This document shows positions 27,108 to 35,962 of a DNA stretch of 49,886 nucleotides, in pieces (within the stretch, counting starts at the first letter, position 1; every line of letters starts with the position of its first letter). The notes beneath the pieces were generated by a model that saw nothing but the letters and a program-made list of their open reading frames with translations, was not told the DNA's origin and made no database searches. Source of the DNA: Streptococcus mitis (GTDB taxonomy: Bacteria > Bacillota > Bacilli > Lactobacillales > Streptococcaceae); NCBI RefSeq assembly GCF_005844455.1, contig NZ_SPGF01000008.1, positions 1 to 49,886 of the forward strand, in the 5' to 3' direction. The translations under genes were made by a program, and so were the position numbers.

Positions 27108-27491
27108 TTATTTCTCAACTTTGACTTTCCCTTTCCAAGAATCCAAGCCATAAGAAAGGATATAAATCTCAGAAAAACCTTGTTTTTTCAAGTAAAGGGC
27201 CGCATTTGTGACACGTTGCGCACGTTGGTTTTCGTAGAGAAGGACAGGTTTATCCTTACGAAGGGCTGCAAGACTAGTCTTCAACTGACTTGAAGGAATA
27301 TTGCGAGCTCCAAGGATATGTTTTCTGTGGAATTCTGCTGGGTCGCGCAAATCAATCAATTGACCCGTACGAATCAAGGCTTCAAACTCCTCATTGTCTA
27401 CAATTTTAGCCGCACGGCGAATACGAAGATAGTTAAAGCCCATCCACGCCAACATTGCCAGTATAAGTGCCCACAAAATCCAAGTAACCAT
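27108..27491 (-). CDS. Rhodanese-like protein, membrane-anchored
   Basis: This 127-aa protein has an N-terminal membrane helix (TWILWALILAMLAWMGFNYL) and a rhodanese-type domain (LIDLRDPAEFHRKHILGARN). The usual catalytic cysteine position after the loop reads LYENQRAQR, so it has no cysteine there and probably is not a sulfurtransferase. Possibly a signalling or sulfur-binding role; unknown. Its ATG shares one base with the stop of yqgQ, so the two are coupled. Confidence 0.85.
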   Translation of the reverse strand: MVTWILWALILAMLAWMGFNYLRIRRAAKIVDNEEFEALIRTGQLIDLRDPAEFHRKHILGARNIPSSQLKTSLAALRKDKPVLLYENQRAQRVTNAALYLKKQGFSEIYILSYGLDSWKGKVKVEK

Positions 27492-27712
27492 TAGTTCTTT
27501 TCTCCATTTTTCTCAATATAATCCAATTCTACCTTGTGCTCTCTGCGAAGAACCGCTTCTGCTTCTAGATAGTCTAGTTTGTCCATCAACCCTGCATCGT
27601 AAATCCGAGAGAGTTCCAGCTTCATCAGTTCAATATCATATAAGCGTTTTCCCATGTAAACAATAATACCAAATCGTTTGAGGAATTGCTGCACATCATA
27701 GAATGTTTTCAT
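27491..27712 (-). CDS. YqgQ-family small protein (DUF910)
   Basis: This 73-aa protein matches the short YqgQ/DUF910 family: a FYDVQQFLKRFGIIVYMGKR start and a YDIELMKLELSRIYDAGLM segment, fully helical, no membrane helix. The function is not known; in many Firmicutes it lies next to glucokinase or rhodanese genes, as here with rhodanese. I use ATG 27712; a frame running to 27748 adds MKKTQNFARMSL, which is less likely. Confidence 0.85.
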   Translation of the reverse strand: MKTFYDVQQFLKRFGIIVYMGKRLYDIELMKLELSRIYDAGLMDKLDYLEAEAVLRREHKVELDYIEKNGEKN

Positions 27713-27787
27713 AAGACTCATTCTAGCAAAATTTTGTGTTTTTTTCAAGAAGAGACTTACACAATGCTCCTGATTTTCCTATCTTCT

Positions 27788-27824
27788 TTGGCGATTCTGA
27801 CTCAAGTGTGGTACAATAAAAACA
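27788..27824 (+). promoter_or_regulatory. Promoter for a leaderless LysR mRNA
   Basis: A TTGGCG -35-like hexamer (27788-27793) is 18 bases before the -10 TGGTACAAT (extended, 27809-27817). Transcription would begin at about 27824, the A of the start codon. There is no Shine-Dalgarno in the six bases between. Confidence 0.6.
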
Positions 27825-28732
27825 TGAGAATTCAACAATTACATTATATTATCAAAATCGTCGAAACTGGCTCCATGAATGAGGCAGCCAAACAGCTCTT
27901 TATCACTCAGCCTAGTCTTTCTAATGCTGTGAGAGATTTGGAAAACGAGATGGGCATTGAGATCTTTATCCGCAATCCCAAGGGTATCACCTTGACCCGT
28001 GATGGCATGGAGTTTCTCTCTTATGCCCGTCAGGTTGTCGAGCAAACTCAGCTTCTAGAAGAACGCTATAAAAATCCTGTCGCCCACCGCGAACTCTTCA
28101 GCGTTTCCTCCCAGCACTATGCCTTTGTGGTCAATGCTTTCGTCTCTCTGCTCAAGAAAAGCGATATGGAAAAATACGAGCTTTTTCTTCGTGAAACGCG
28201 GACTTGGGAGATTATCGACGACGTCAAGAACTTCCGTAGTGAGGTCGGTGTCCTCTTTTTGAACAGCTACAACCGTGACGTTTTGACAAAAATGCTGGAT
28301 GACAACCACCTACTAGCTCATCATCTTTTCACAGCCCAGCCCCATATCTTTGTCAGCAAGACCAATCCTCTGGCAAAGAAATACAAGGTGAAACTGTCTG
28401 ATTTGGAAAACTTCCCTTATCTCAGCTATGACCAAGGAACGCACAATTCCTTCTACTTCTCAGAGGAAATCCTTTCCCAAGAACACCACAAAAAATCCAT
28501 CGTGGTTAGTGACCGTGCCACCCTCTTTAATCTCTTGATTGGTTTGGATGGTTACACCATTGCGACAGGGATTTTGAACAGTAATCTTAACGGAGACAAC
28601 ATCGTTTCCATCCCATTGGACATTGACGACCCGATTGAGCTGATCTATATTCAGCATGAAAAAACCAGCCTCTCTAAGATGGGCGAACGCTTTATCGACT
28701 ATTTACTAGAAGAAGTTCAGTTTGATAGTTGA
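27824..28732 (+). CDS. LysR-family regulator, CpsY/MtaR-like
   Basis: This 302-aa LysR regulator has an N-terminal winged helix-turn-helix (IVETGSMNEAAKQLFITQPSL then NAVRDLENEMGIEIFIR) and a C-terminal inducer-binding domain, giving normal length. It resembles the CpsY/MtaR group of streptococci that controls methionine transport and surface traits, from memory. I choose the ATG at 27824, not 27686, because the first 46 residues before it are not family-like and overlap the promoter. It diverges from yqgQ-rhodanese and ends at a terminator. Confidence 0.9.
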   Translation: MRIQQLHYIIKIVETGSMNEAAKQLFITQPSLSNAVRDLENEMGIEIFIRNPKGITLTRDGMEFLSYARQVVEQTQLLEERYKNPVAHRELFSVSSQHYAFVVNAFVSLLKKSDMEKYELFLRETRTWEIIDDVKNFRSEVGVLFLNSYNRDVLTKMLDDNHLLAHHLFTAQPHIFVSKTNPLAKKYKVKLSDLENFPYLSYDQGTHNSFYFSEEILSQEHHKKSIVVSDRATLFNLLIGLDGYTIATGILNSNLNGDNIVSIPLDIDDPIELIYIQHEKTSLSKMGERFIDYLLEEVQFDS

Positions 28733-28757
28733 GAATCACTCTAAATCGAATAACTTA

Positions 28758-28802
28758 AAAACCTCAAGAACCAGGAATAAAATCTAGTTCTCGAGGTTTT
28801 TT
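28758..28802 (+). terminator. Terminator after the LysR gene
   Basis: AACCTC-A-AGAAC and GTTCT-C-GAGGTTTTTT arms with a short loop. It can also serve the minus strand, where the 213-aa gene ends at 28808. Confidence 0.85.
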
Positions 28803-28807
28803 AGTTT

Positions 28808-29449
28808 TTACAATCCATGTCTGTAATTAAATGCATGTGCTTCAATTTCTTCGATAGTATCTGGGAAACGTTGCACTAATCTAGCTTTTAATAATTTTTT
28901 CAAACTTGCTTGTGGTGTCAATTCTCCCACTTCTAAAGCATGTCTTATATACTCCCTAATTTTCCAGTATTGTTTAGCGTCTTCTATCAATAATCTTTGA
29001 AATTTTTTAGGTCGTGCAAATATCAACCTAACTACAAAAACAAACGCTGAAAATCCTAATACCGAACCAATATCTGATAAGCCGATTGGAACACTTAATA
29101 ACAAGACGATAAAAGCTGTAAATAATGGATGTCTTTTAATAAAGTTCACTAGTTCCTCACCATTAAATTCCTTTGTTAAATATTGAACATCCTTTTGTAA
29201 TACGGAAATATTTATTCCACTAGCTTTCTCAGGGAAAGGGTAGTGTTTAGCTCTTAAATGACCATCGACTTCTAAATGACACAAATCTTCACGTACAATT
29301 GGGTCAAAAAATCTAGCTTGATAATTTTTAAACTTTGTAGCTGCTCTCTCCTCAGCTGCTGACAATGTTTTTTGGATACCTATTTTTGTTGCTGCATGTC
29401 CTAGTGTTAAACCAGAACTAACTTTTAGTGAGTCTGTAAATAATCCCAT
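28808..29449 (-). CDS. Membrane protein of unknown function, co-cistronic with choline-binding protein
   Basis: This 213-aa protein is not recognised. Residues 1-100 are soluble (LSAAEERAATKFKNYQARFF), with DPIVREDLCHLEVDGHLRAK that looks fold-forming. Two membrane helices follow (about 108-124 and 126-145), then a basic C-terminal 68 residues. The start has AGGAAA nine bases upstream. It begins 24 bases after the stop of the choline-binding protein on the same strand, with no terminator between, so the two are probably read together. Confidence 0.7.
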   Translation of the reverse strand: MGLFTDSLKVSSGLTLGHAATKIGIQKTLSAAEERAATKFKNYQARFFDPIVREDLCHLEVDGHLRAKHYPFPEKASGINISVLQKDVQYLTKEFNGEELVNFIKRHPLFTAFIVLLLSVPIGLSDIGSVLGFSAFVFVVRLIFARPKKFQRLLIEDAKQYWKIREYIRHALEVGELTPQASLKKLLKARLVQRFPDTIEEIEAHAFNYRHGL

Positions 29450-29473
29450 TTTTTCATTTTCCTTTTCTCATCC

Positions 29474-32401
29474 TTATTCTACCCACTCACCGTTAGCATT
29501 AACCTTATATCCATCTGGTGTAGTGGTGTTTACTGCTAAAGCTCCTGAATTATAGGCGTAGTACCATTTACCAGAAACTGTAAACCATCCTGTTGTCATA
29601 GCACCTGACTTGTCAAGATAGTACCATGAACCATTATCTTTAACCCAGCCTGTAACCATTGAACCTGAATTATTCAAGTAATACCATGTACCGTTATATT
29701 TTATCCAACCCGTAGCCATTGAGCCTGACTTGTTCAAGTAATACCATGTACCGTTGTCTTTTACCCAATCTGTAGCCATTGAACCTGACTTGTTCAAGTA
29801 ATACCATGTGCCACCAGTTTTGACCCATCCAGTTTGCATCCAACCTGCTTGGTCAAAGTAGTACCATTTATCCTTGATTTGTTCCCAACCGTTGGTTGTA
29901 TATGAACCGTCAGCATGTTTGTACCACCAGCGACCAGCTGACTCAATCCAGTTACCAGCTTGTGAAGCTTTTGAGTCTTCTACTTTCTTAAGTTCTGTAT
30001 CTGTTTTCTTATTCGCTGGTTTCCCTGCAAGATACTCCAGATACCAATCTGATAAATTGTAGTAGTCCTTTCTTTCATCCTTAACCAACTTATCAAACTC
30101 TTCTTGGATTTCAGCTAATTTAGCTTTTTCAGCTTTCAATTTAGCTGTAACTGCGTCCAATTTATTTTGTGCCAATTTTGCAGCAGATTTTGCTTGAGTT
30201 AGTTTTGTTTCCAAATCAGCTACTTTTGCTTGCGCATCTGCAAGATTCTTATCTGCATTTAGATAAGCACTCAATTCAGTTGCAATTGCTTTCGCATCTG
30301 ACACCAATTGGTCTTTTTCTGCATGGAGCTTTTCTTGTTCAGCTTGAAGAGCTTGCAACTTGTTTTCTTCAGCTTGCAATTTTGCTTGCGCACTTGTAAG
30401 AGCAGTTTCAGCATCTTTTTGGACAGTTTTGGCTGTAGCAAGTTCAGCCTTAGCTGTTTCAAGAGCAGTTTGTTTTTCTGCTTGGCTTCTTGAGAAGTTT
30501 TCAACAGCTTTTTCAGCGTTTGCTTTACGTTCTTGTGCATTTGTTAAAGCAAGATTTGCCAATTGCAAGTTCTTTTCAGCAACTTCTGTTTGAAGTGGTG
30601 TTGCTGTCTTGCTTGCCAATTCTTTGTCAGCTTGCGAACTAGCTTCGAGTGCAGCAGCAAATTTGCGTACAGAGTTTGCAAGTGATGTTTCAGCATTTCT
30701 AAGAGCAGTTTGAGCTTGACTGTTTTGTTTTTGTGCTTCAGCTAGTTTTGCTTCAAGTTGGGCAAGTTCATTTGATTTAGAAACTGGAGTTCCTTCATTT
30801 GAAAATGCTGTAATCATGTAATGACGACCATTGATATTAGCTACATCAATACCAACATATTTTGCAAAGTTTAGGTTTGCATAAAGGTGTCCCCATGGGT
30901 AATTTTCATCAGCAGTTGTGAATTTATCAAGATATGTTGAACCAACTAGTTCATTATAAACAGCTTGTTTTAGTTCATACATGTTTGAGATATTAGAACG
31001 TGTAGGAGCAATATTTTCAACAGCATTTGCTACGTGACCATAAACAATTGGGTCTAATCCACGTTTTTCATATTTTTCAACTTGTTGAGATGCTAGTTTT
31101 ATAGCTTCTTTAGTTGTTGCAGTCTCTTGTTTTACGTTAAATGAATCTTTAAATGCATTTCTGATTTGTTTCAATCCATTGACGTAAAATTCTGAGATTT
31201 CAAGTTTTTGAGCATCTGTCAAATTGTCAATATCAACTGGACGATTTAAATCAGTTTTATCATATTTGACATTAGAATTTGATTGTTTAACAATATCAGC
31301 TACAGAATTGAGAATCAAATCATCTAAATCATCTTTAATTGCATTGTTTTTGTTAGCTTTTTCTAATTTTAATAGTTGTCCAAATGTAACAATATTTGAA
31401 GACACACCAGCTGATTTCAATACATCTGTTGAAAATCCATTATACACATTTGACGGAATAGTAAATGTTGGATTTGGAATGTTCATTCCTTCAGATTTAT
31501 TTAACTTAGCTTTTTCCACATCCAACGCAGTTTGCGCTTCTTTTTCTTTAGACGCTGTAGCATCTGCTTTTTCTTGGATAGAATCTACTTTAGTTTGGTC
31601 GGCGTCCATCATTTCTTTAGCTAATTTCAAGGCATCGTTTTTGACGTTCACATTGTTTGTAGCTTGTTTGATGGCTTCTGCGCGGTTGCTATCTGCTTTT
31701 TTAGCGGTTTCGACAGCTTTTGTTGCGCTTGAGATATTCGCATTGGCTTGTTCAATATCTTTTTCAGCTTGTGCAAGAGAGGCTTTTGCTTCGCCAAGTC
31801 CTGAACCATTTAGCGCGTCTTCAGCAGCTTTCACATTCTCTTCTTTAGCGGTTACTGCTTTATCCACTTCAGCTTTCTTACTTGTTGCGCTTGCAACGTT
31901 AGCAGTTTCAGTTGCTACAGTTTCAGTTTGCGCTTTAATCGCTTCAGTAGACGCTTCAGTTGCTTTTTGATTGGCTTCTTGAGCTTTTACATTGGTGTCT
32001 TGTTTAGCTTTTGTAGCAGTGATATTTTCTTCTGTAGCATTGGCTTTAACAGCTTCAGCTGATTTTAAGTCCTCTTTAGCGCTTGTCAAAGTAGATTCGG
32101 TAGTTGTGACAACTTTGTTAGCAGAAGTAGCTTCAGCTTTTGCTGTTTCACTTTCAGCTTCAACTTGTTTAACAGTAGATGCTTGAGCCTCAAGAGCAGG
32201 CTTGACATCAGAAGATTTCTTTACTTCTGGTTTTGCATCGGCTACAGGTTTTGAAACAAGAGCAGGTTCGTTTACAGCAGTTACAGTAGTTGGGTCAACT
32301 GGCGCTGAAACAGTTGCTTCCTGAGCAAATGCAGGCACACCAACAGACGCAAGTGCAATAGCTGTTGAAGTTGTGAGGGTTTTAAAAGTATTTTTTGACA
32401 T
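29474..32401 (-). CDS. Choline-binding adhesin with SEC10/PgrA-type domain
   Basis: This 975-aa surface protein is made of parts seen in two families. A signal peptide (residues 1-26, ending AFA) is followed by a helical Ala/Glu/Lys-rich stretch with heptad-like repeats (about 60-300). Next is a SEC10/PgrA-like domain (about 305-540) with GHVANAVENIAPTRSNIS and YPWGHLYANLNFAKYVGI, then a second coiled coil (540-780). The C terminus (about 815-975) has seven choline-binding repeats of the W-[VI]-K-x-N-G-x-W-Y-Y-L type, ending with a short tail (DGYKVNANGEWVE). PgrA/SEC10 domains are known in adhesins and conjugation surface-exclusion proteins. The promoter region carries two palindromes. Confidence 0.9.
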   Translation of the reverse strand: MSKNTFKTLTTSTAIALASVGVPAFAQEATVSAPVDPTTVTAVNEPALVSKPVADAKPEVKKSSDVKPALEAQASTVKQVEAESETAKAEATSANKVVTTTESTLTSAKEDLKSAEAVKANATEENITATKAKQDTNVKAQEANQKATEASTEAIKAQTETVATETANVASATSKKAEVDKAVTAKEENVKAAEDALNGSGLGEAKASLAQAEKDIEQANANISSATKAVETAKKADSNRAEAIKQATNNVNVKNDALKLAKEMMDADQTKVDSIQEKADATASKEKEAQTALDVEKAKLNKSEGMNIPNPTFTIPSNVYNGFSTDVLKSAGVSSNIVTFGQLLKLEKANKNNAIKDDLDDLILNSVADIVKQSNSNVKYDKTDLNRPVDIDNLTDAQKLEISEFYVNGLKQIRNAFKDSFNVKQETATTKEAIKLASQQVEKYEKRGLDPIVYGHVANAVENIAPTRSNISNMYELKQAVYNELVGSTYLDKFTTADENYPWGHLYANLNFAKYVGIDVANINGRHYMITAFSNEGTPVSKSNELAQLEAKLAEAQKQNSQAQTALRNAETSLANSVRKFAAALEASSQADKELASKTATPLQTEVAEKNLQLANLALTNAQERKANAEKAVENFSRSQAEKQTALETAKAELATAKTVQKDAETALTSAQAKLQAEENKLQALQAEQEKLHAEKDQLVSDAKAIATELSAYLNADKNLADAQAKVADLETKLTQAKSAAKLAQNKLDAVTAKLKAEKAKLAEIQEEFDKLVKDERKDYYNLSDWYLEYLAGKPANKKTDTELKKVEDSKASQAGNWIESAGRWWYKHADGSYTTNGWEQIKDKWYYFDQAGWMQTGWVKTGGTWYYLNKSGSMATDWVKDNGTWYYLNKSGSMATGWIKYNGTWYYLNNSGSMVTGWVKDNGSWYYLDKSGAMTTGWFTVSGKWYYAYNSGALAVNTTTPDGYKVNANGEWVE

Positions 32402-32431
32402 GTTAATTTCTCCTTTAATGACTGATAGAAT

Positions 32432-32475
32432 AGGATTGAGTGGTAAGTCAATCCTTGTTATACTAGTATAACAAG
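32432..32475 (-). promoter_or_regulatory. Promoter and hairpin before the choline-binding gene
   Basis: CTTGTTATACT and its exact complement form a 22-bp palindrome (32454-32475) over the -10 TATACT with a TG-T extension. In the transcript, AGGATTGA and TCAATCCT (32432-32455) form an 8-bp stem-loop in the 5' leader. A -35 is weak. Confidence 0.65.
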
Positions 32476-32538
32476 CCTACTTTTTAGCTATTCTTTCCCT
32501 TATCATACCATAATAGATATTTAAATTTTTCGGCATTT

Positions 32539-32609
32539 AAACTATAGTTTCAATGTTATTTAAAAAATCCAAAAATAGCATGGAATTCTAATATTTTGTA
32601 ACTATAGTT
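32539..32609. promoter_or_regulatory. Twin AACTATAGTT palindromes between Rgg and choline-binding genes
   Basis: AAACTATAGTTT (32539-32550, 12 bp perfect) and AACTATAGTT (32600-32609, 10 bp perfect) have centres about 60 bp apart, close to six helical turns. Both lie in the 274-bp gap between the divergent genes. They are candidate binding sites for the Rgg protein. A TATAAT for rgg lies near 32640. Confidence 0.5.
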
Positions 32610-32675
32610 TTCTTTTCTCTGTTTTTTCTCTAAATTTTTGTATAATAGTTTTAGAAGTATGTAAGGAGATTATTT

Positions 32676-33581
32676 ATGGAAAATCTATACCCATTTGGAG
32701 CTACATTTAAGTACCTGCGCGAAGCACGAGGACTCAGCCTAAAGGAAGCCGCCTCAGATATCGTATCACCACAGTTCCTAAGTCAATTTGAAAAAGGAGA
32801 CAAAGGAATTTCACTTGAAAACTTTGCCAAACTGTTAATTGTTATCGGAGTGGAATGGAATGATTTTGTTCTAGCCTATGCAAATAAAGGTGGAGACTGC
32901 TTAGAATTACCTGCTATTGAATTTGGCAAGCATGTGGTCCATGAAGAAGATATTCTCACTTACATTGAAGAATACGAAAAATTATTTGATGTCTATCTAA
33001 AAGACAATTCACTTCAAGCAGAGATGATTTTCAAATCTATTAAATTAAGACATTATCCAACCATAGCAAAGAGTCCAAAAACTGTTGCCAGAATTCAAAA
33101 CATTATCAATCATTTAATGAAATCGGATGTCTTTAATAGTATCGAACTTGAAATTTATCGCGTCATTGTCAATCATTGTCCCATGGAACTCATTGACCAT
33201 ATGAGCAAACAATTACTACTTATGTACAAAGAAAGTGCTAATACTGATACATACATCCGTATTTTAAATGCTCTCACTTTCTCTGCAAAATACTTCTCTG
33301 AACTGGGTTACTATCAAAAGGCTGATGATATTATTAAAAAAATTAAATCACTTCAAACCTTCGAACGAGGCTATTTGGCTATTCCCCTCATGTTCCTAGA
33401 AGTTGAACATGTTTACAATCAATTTAGATGGAACAAACCTGAAGCTATTCCCCTAGCCAAAAATCTATTTAATTATCTTCAAAGCGCAAAATTTATTGAT
33501 CAGCAATACTACTCTAATTTTATCAACGCCTTCACTTATCATTGCCATGCATTAAATAAGACTGGAATTGATTTGTTCTAA
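32676..33581 (+). CDS. Rgg/GadR/MutR-family transcriptional regulator
   Basis: This 301-aa regulator has an N-terminal helix-turn-helix (FGATFKYLREARGLSLKEAA then SQFEKGDKGISLENFAKLL) and a long helical C-terminal domain of the TPR-like Rgg type, which often senses a short peptide. It starts with AAGGAGA 7-8 bases upstream. It is divergent from the choline-binding gene and ends at its own terminator. I see no small peptide gene of the SHP type next to it. Confidence 0.88.
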   Translation: MENLYPFGATFKYLREARGLSLKEAASDIVSPQFLSQFEKGDKGISLENFAKLLIVIGVEWNDFVLAYANKGGDCLELPAIEFGKHVVHEEDILTYIEEYEKLFDVYLKDNSLQAEMIFKSIKLRHYPTIAKSPKTVARIQNIINHLMKSDVFNSIELEIYRVIVNHCPMELIDHMSKQLLLMYKESANTDTYIRILNALTFSAKYFSELGYYQKADDIIKKIKSLQTFERGYLAIPLMFLEVEHVYNQFRWNKPEAIPLAKNLFNYLQSAKFIDQQYYSNFINAFTYHCHALNKTGIDLF

Positions 33582-33585
33582 TCGT

Positions 33586-33620
33586 CAAAAAAGTTGCTCC
33601 ATTTTAGGAACAACTTTTTT
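33586..33620. terminator. Bidirectional terminator between rgg and the SDR gene
   Basis: AAAGTTG-C-TCC-ATTTTA-GGA-A-CAACTTT with T- and A-runs on both sides. Confidence 0.85.
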
Positions 33621-34374
33621 ACTTATAATTAAAAGCCTCCCCTGCCAACTTATCAGCTAGCTTGGGAAAGAGAGTATAAAACTTATGGGCTAGATTCAAC
33701 AAAACAGGAAGATTGAGTTCTCGTTTATTTTTTCCTATAATCTTGACAATCTTTTTAGCCACTGCATCTGCTTCCAACAGGAAGCGTTCAACAGATTTGA
33801 GATAGGTTCCATCTGGGTCAGATTGGTCGAAAAATCCTGTGCGGATTGGTCCTGGATTGACTGTTGTCACATAGACTCCATAGGGCATGAGTTCGAGGCG
33901 CAGAGCATTTGAAAAACCAATGGCTGCAAACTTGGTCGCTGAGTAGAGACTAGACTTGCCAGTAGCAATCAAACCTGCCATGCTAACGATATTGATGATA
34001 TGGCCTTTTCGACTCTCTTTCATACGGGCCGCAAGGCGTCGAGATAGATTCATCAGGGCAAAGGTATTGACCTCAAACATCTGATGAATATCTTGGTCGG
34101 AAATCTGGTCAAATTCCTCAAAAATACCGTAACCAGCGTTGTTAATCAAGACATCAATCTTGCCATAGCGGAGATAGAGATCGGTTACCAGAGTTTCTAA
34201 TGCTGAGTCATCGGTAATATCAATTTCAATCAATTCTGCTTGTGGATGATTCCCATATAGCTCCGACATTTTTTCCTTGTTTCTACCAAGCAAGATGAGT
34301 TGGTCTTCAGGTAAAAGTTTGACCATTTCTTGGGCTAGACCACCGCTAGCTCCGGTAATGAGAATAGTAGGCAT
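33619..34374 (-). CDS. Short-chain dehydrogenase/reductase
   Basis: This 251-aa protein is a classical SDR with a Rossmann fold. The cofactor motif is TGASGGLAQEM (TGxxxGxG type), NNAGYG and the catalytic YxxxK in SLYSATKFA are present, and the serine is in IVSMAGLIA. Substrate is unknown. It is the last gene of the miaA-hflX-unknown-rnz-SDR operon, 20 bases after rnz. Confidence 0.9.
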   Translation of the reverse strand: MPTILITGASGGLAQEMVKLLPEDQLILLGRNKEKMSELYGNHPQAELIEIDITDDSALETLVTDLYLRYGKIDVLINNAGYGIFEEFDQISDQDIHQMFEVNTFALMNLSRRLAARMKESRKGHIINIVSMAGLIATGKSSLYSATKFAAIGFSNALRLELMPYGVYVTTVNPGPIRTGFFDQSDPDGTYLKSVERFLLEADAVAKKIVKIIGKNKRELNLPVLLNLAHKFYTLFPKLADKLAGEAFNYK

Positions 34375-34394
34375 ACTTATCCTTTCTCAATCTT

Positions 34395-35324
34395 TTAGAT
34401 TTCCACTTCTTCCAAGTCTTTGACCACATGGACATTTTCAAAAACACTAGCAGCGTCTTTTTTGAGCTTGCTGATATCTTTTGAGAGAAAACGAGCACTG
34501 ATATGGTTGAGTAAGAGGCGTTTAGCTCCTGCTTCTACTGCAACCTGTGCAGCCTGCATATTAGTTGAGTGACCATGATTTCGAGCAATTTTTTCATCTC
34601 CCTTACCATAAGTGGACTCATGGACAAGGACATCTGCATTAACAGCCAGACGCACACTGGCATCCGTTTTTCGAGTGTCTCCTAAAATAGTGATAATCTT
34701 ACCCGGACGGGGAGCTGAGATATAGTCAGCTGCCTTGATTTCGGTCCCATCTTCGAGAACAACGTCCTGACCGTTTTTGATTTTTCCAAAAAGTGGACCA
34801 AATGGGACGCCAGCAGCCTTGAGCTTTTCAGCATCCAGCGTTCCTTCCAAGTCCTTTTGCATGACACGGTAACCAACACAGAAAATAGTGTGATCCAACT
34901 CCTCTGCATACACAGTGAATTTATCGGTTTCAAGGATTTTTCCTAAAGAATCTTGGTCAAACTCATGAAAATGAATGCGGTAAGGCAGGCGCGAACCTGA
35001 CACACGAAGGCTGGTTAAGACAAAGGACTTGATTCCTTGAGGTCCATAGATCTCCAAATCTGTCTGCTCTTCATTGGCTTGAAAAGCACGACTAGAAAGG
35101 AAACCTGGCAGGCCAAAAATGTGGTCTCCGTGCAAGTGGGTGATAAAGATTTTGCTGACCTTACGTGGTCGAATTGTGGTCTCAAGAATGCGATTTTGCG
35201 TACCTTCTCCACAGTCAAAGAGCCAGACTTCGTTAATCTCGTCCAAGAGTTTCAGAGCAAGACTTGAAACGTTGCGGGCTTTAGAGGGCTGACCAGCCCC
35301 CGTTCCTAAAAATTGAATATCCAT
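34395..35324 (-). CDS. rnz: Ribonuclease Z
   Basis: This 309-aa tRNA 3'-end endonuclease removes 3' trailers that lack the encoded CCA. The metallo-beta-lactamase fold has the [12 protein letters not shown] zinc motif (HxHxDH), the [13 protein letters not shown] region, and the C-terminal NHISARF. The start [20 protein letters not shown] is the normal family start. It lies 14 bases after the preceding gene of the operon. Confidence 0.95.
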   Translation of the reverse strand: MDIQFLGTGAGQPSKARNVSSLALKLLDEINEVWLFDCGEGTQNRILETTIRPRKVSKIFITHLHGDHIFGLPGFLSSRAFQANEEQTDLEIYGPQGIKSFVLTSLRVSGSRLPYRIHFHEFDQDSLGKILETDKFTVYAEELDHTIFCVGYRVMQKDLEGTLDAEKLKAAGVPFGPLFGKIKNGQDVVLEDGTEIKAADYISAPRPGKIITILGDTRKTDASVRLAVNADVLVHESTYGKGDEKIARNHGHSTNMQAAQVAVEAGAKRLLLNHISARFLSKDISKLKKDAASVFENVHVVKDLEEVEI

Positions 35325-35338
35325 TCGATACTTTCTAA

Positions 35339-35962
35339 TTAATCAATATATAACATGGCTGTGCGGTTTTCCGATCGGAAATAGCGCTTGCCAGAAAAAG
35401 AAGCAGCTTCTTGCAGTAAATCCTCTTGGCTGTAGCCTTTGAGACGCTTACGACCATCAGCTAAGCTTTCCAAATCAGTCAAAGCTGTAAGACTCTCCAC
35501 ACTAACAACTTCCTCATCTCCGACAGCTTTCATGTAAATCTTTCCAGACTCTTCAAAGACGAGTTGATGGGGGAAAATTTGCGCAATTTCAAAGAGCAAG
35601 TCATCTGAAATCTTCTCTTCATTCTCAGAGAAAATCCGACCCAGACCCTCACTCTCATAACAAAAACCAAAGGATTTACCAGACAGATTAAGCCGAATAA
35701 AAGGCTTGCTTTCTAGGGTAAAACTTGGCTCAGCATTGTAGAGGTTCAGTTCCTGACTGACTTCTGCAAAATAATCCGTCGCTGCTTCAGGACTCTTTTT
35801 CTGGTAAAGTTCAGCAAAGTAGGCATTGACCACACTTGGCGGAGGCGTGATGAGTGCCAACTGCTCCTGTTCTGTTTTACCAGCTAGAAGTTGATCCAGA
35901 TAGACCTTATCCAGACTTGTATAACCTCCATACTTTAGAGCCAACGTTTTAATATCAGTCAT
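35339..35962 (-). CDS. Conserved protein of unknown function in the miaA-hflX operon
   Basis: This 207-aa soluble protein is conserved at this place in streptococci from memory, and its function is not known. It has no membrane helix or signal peptide. Visible segments are [21 protein letters not shown] at the start, then FSFTL-like beta stretches ([19 protein letters not shown]), and [16 protein letters not shown] at the end. Its ATG overlaps the hflX stop by eight bases (ATGACTGA), so translation is coupled. Confidence 0.8.
   Translation of the reverse strand: MTDIKTLALKYGGYTSLDKVYLDQLLAGKTEQEQLALITPPPSVVNAYFAELYQKKSPEAATDYFAEVSQELNLYNAEPSFTLESKPFIRLNLSGKSFGFCYESEGLGRIFSENEEKISDDLLFEIAQIFPHQLVFEESGKIYMKAVGDEEVVSVESLTALTDLESLADGRKRLKGYSQEDLLQEAASFSGKRYFRSENRTAMLYID

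Noticed and set aside
31224..31970. 248-codon plus-strand frame
   Set aside because: It is the antisense shadow of the Ala/Glu/Lys-rich coiled coil of the choline-binding protein; the Ser/Ala/Phe composition is the complement pattern.
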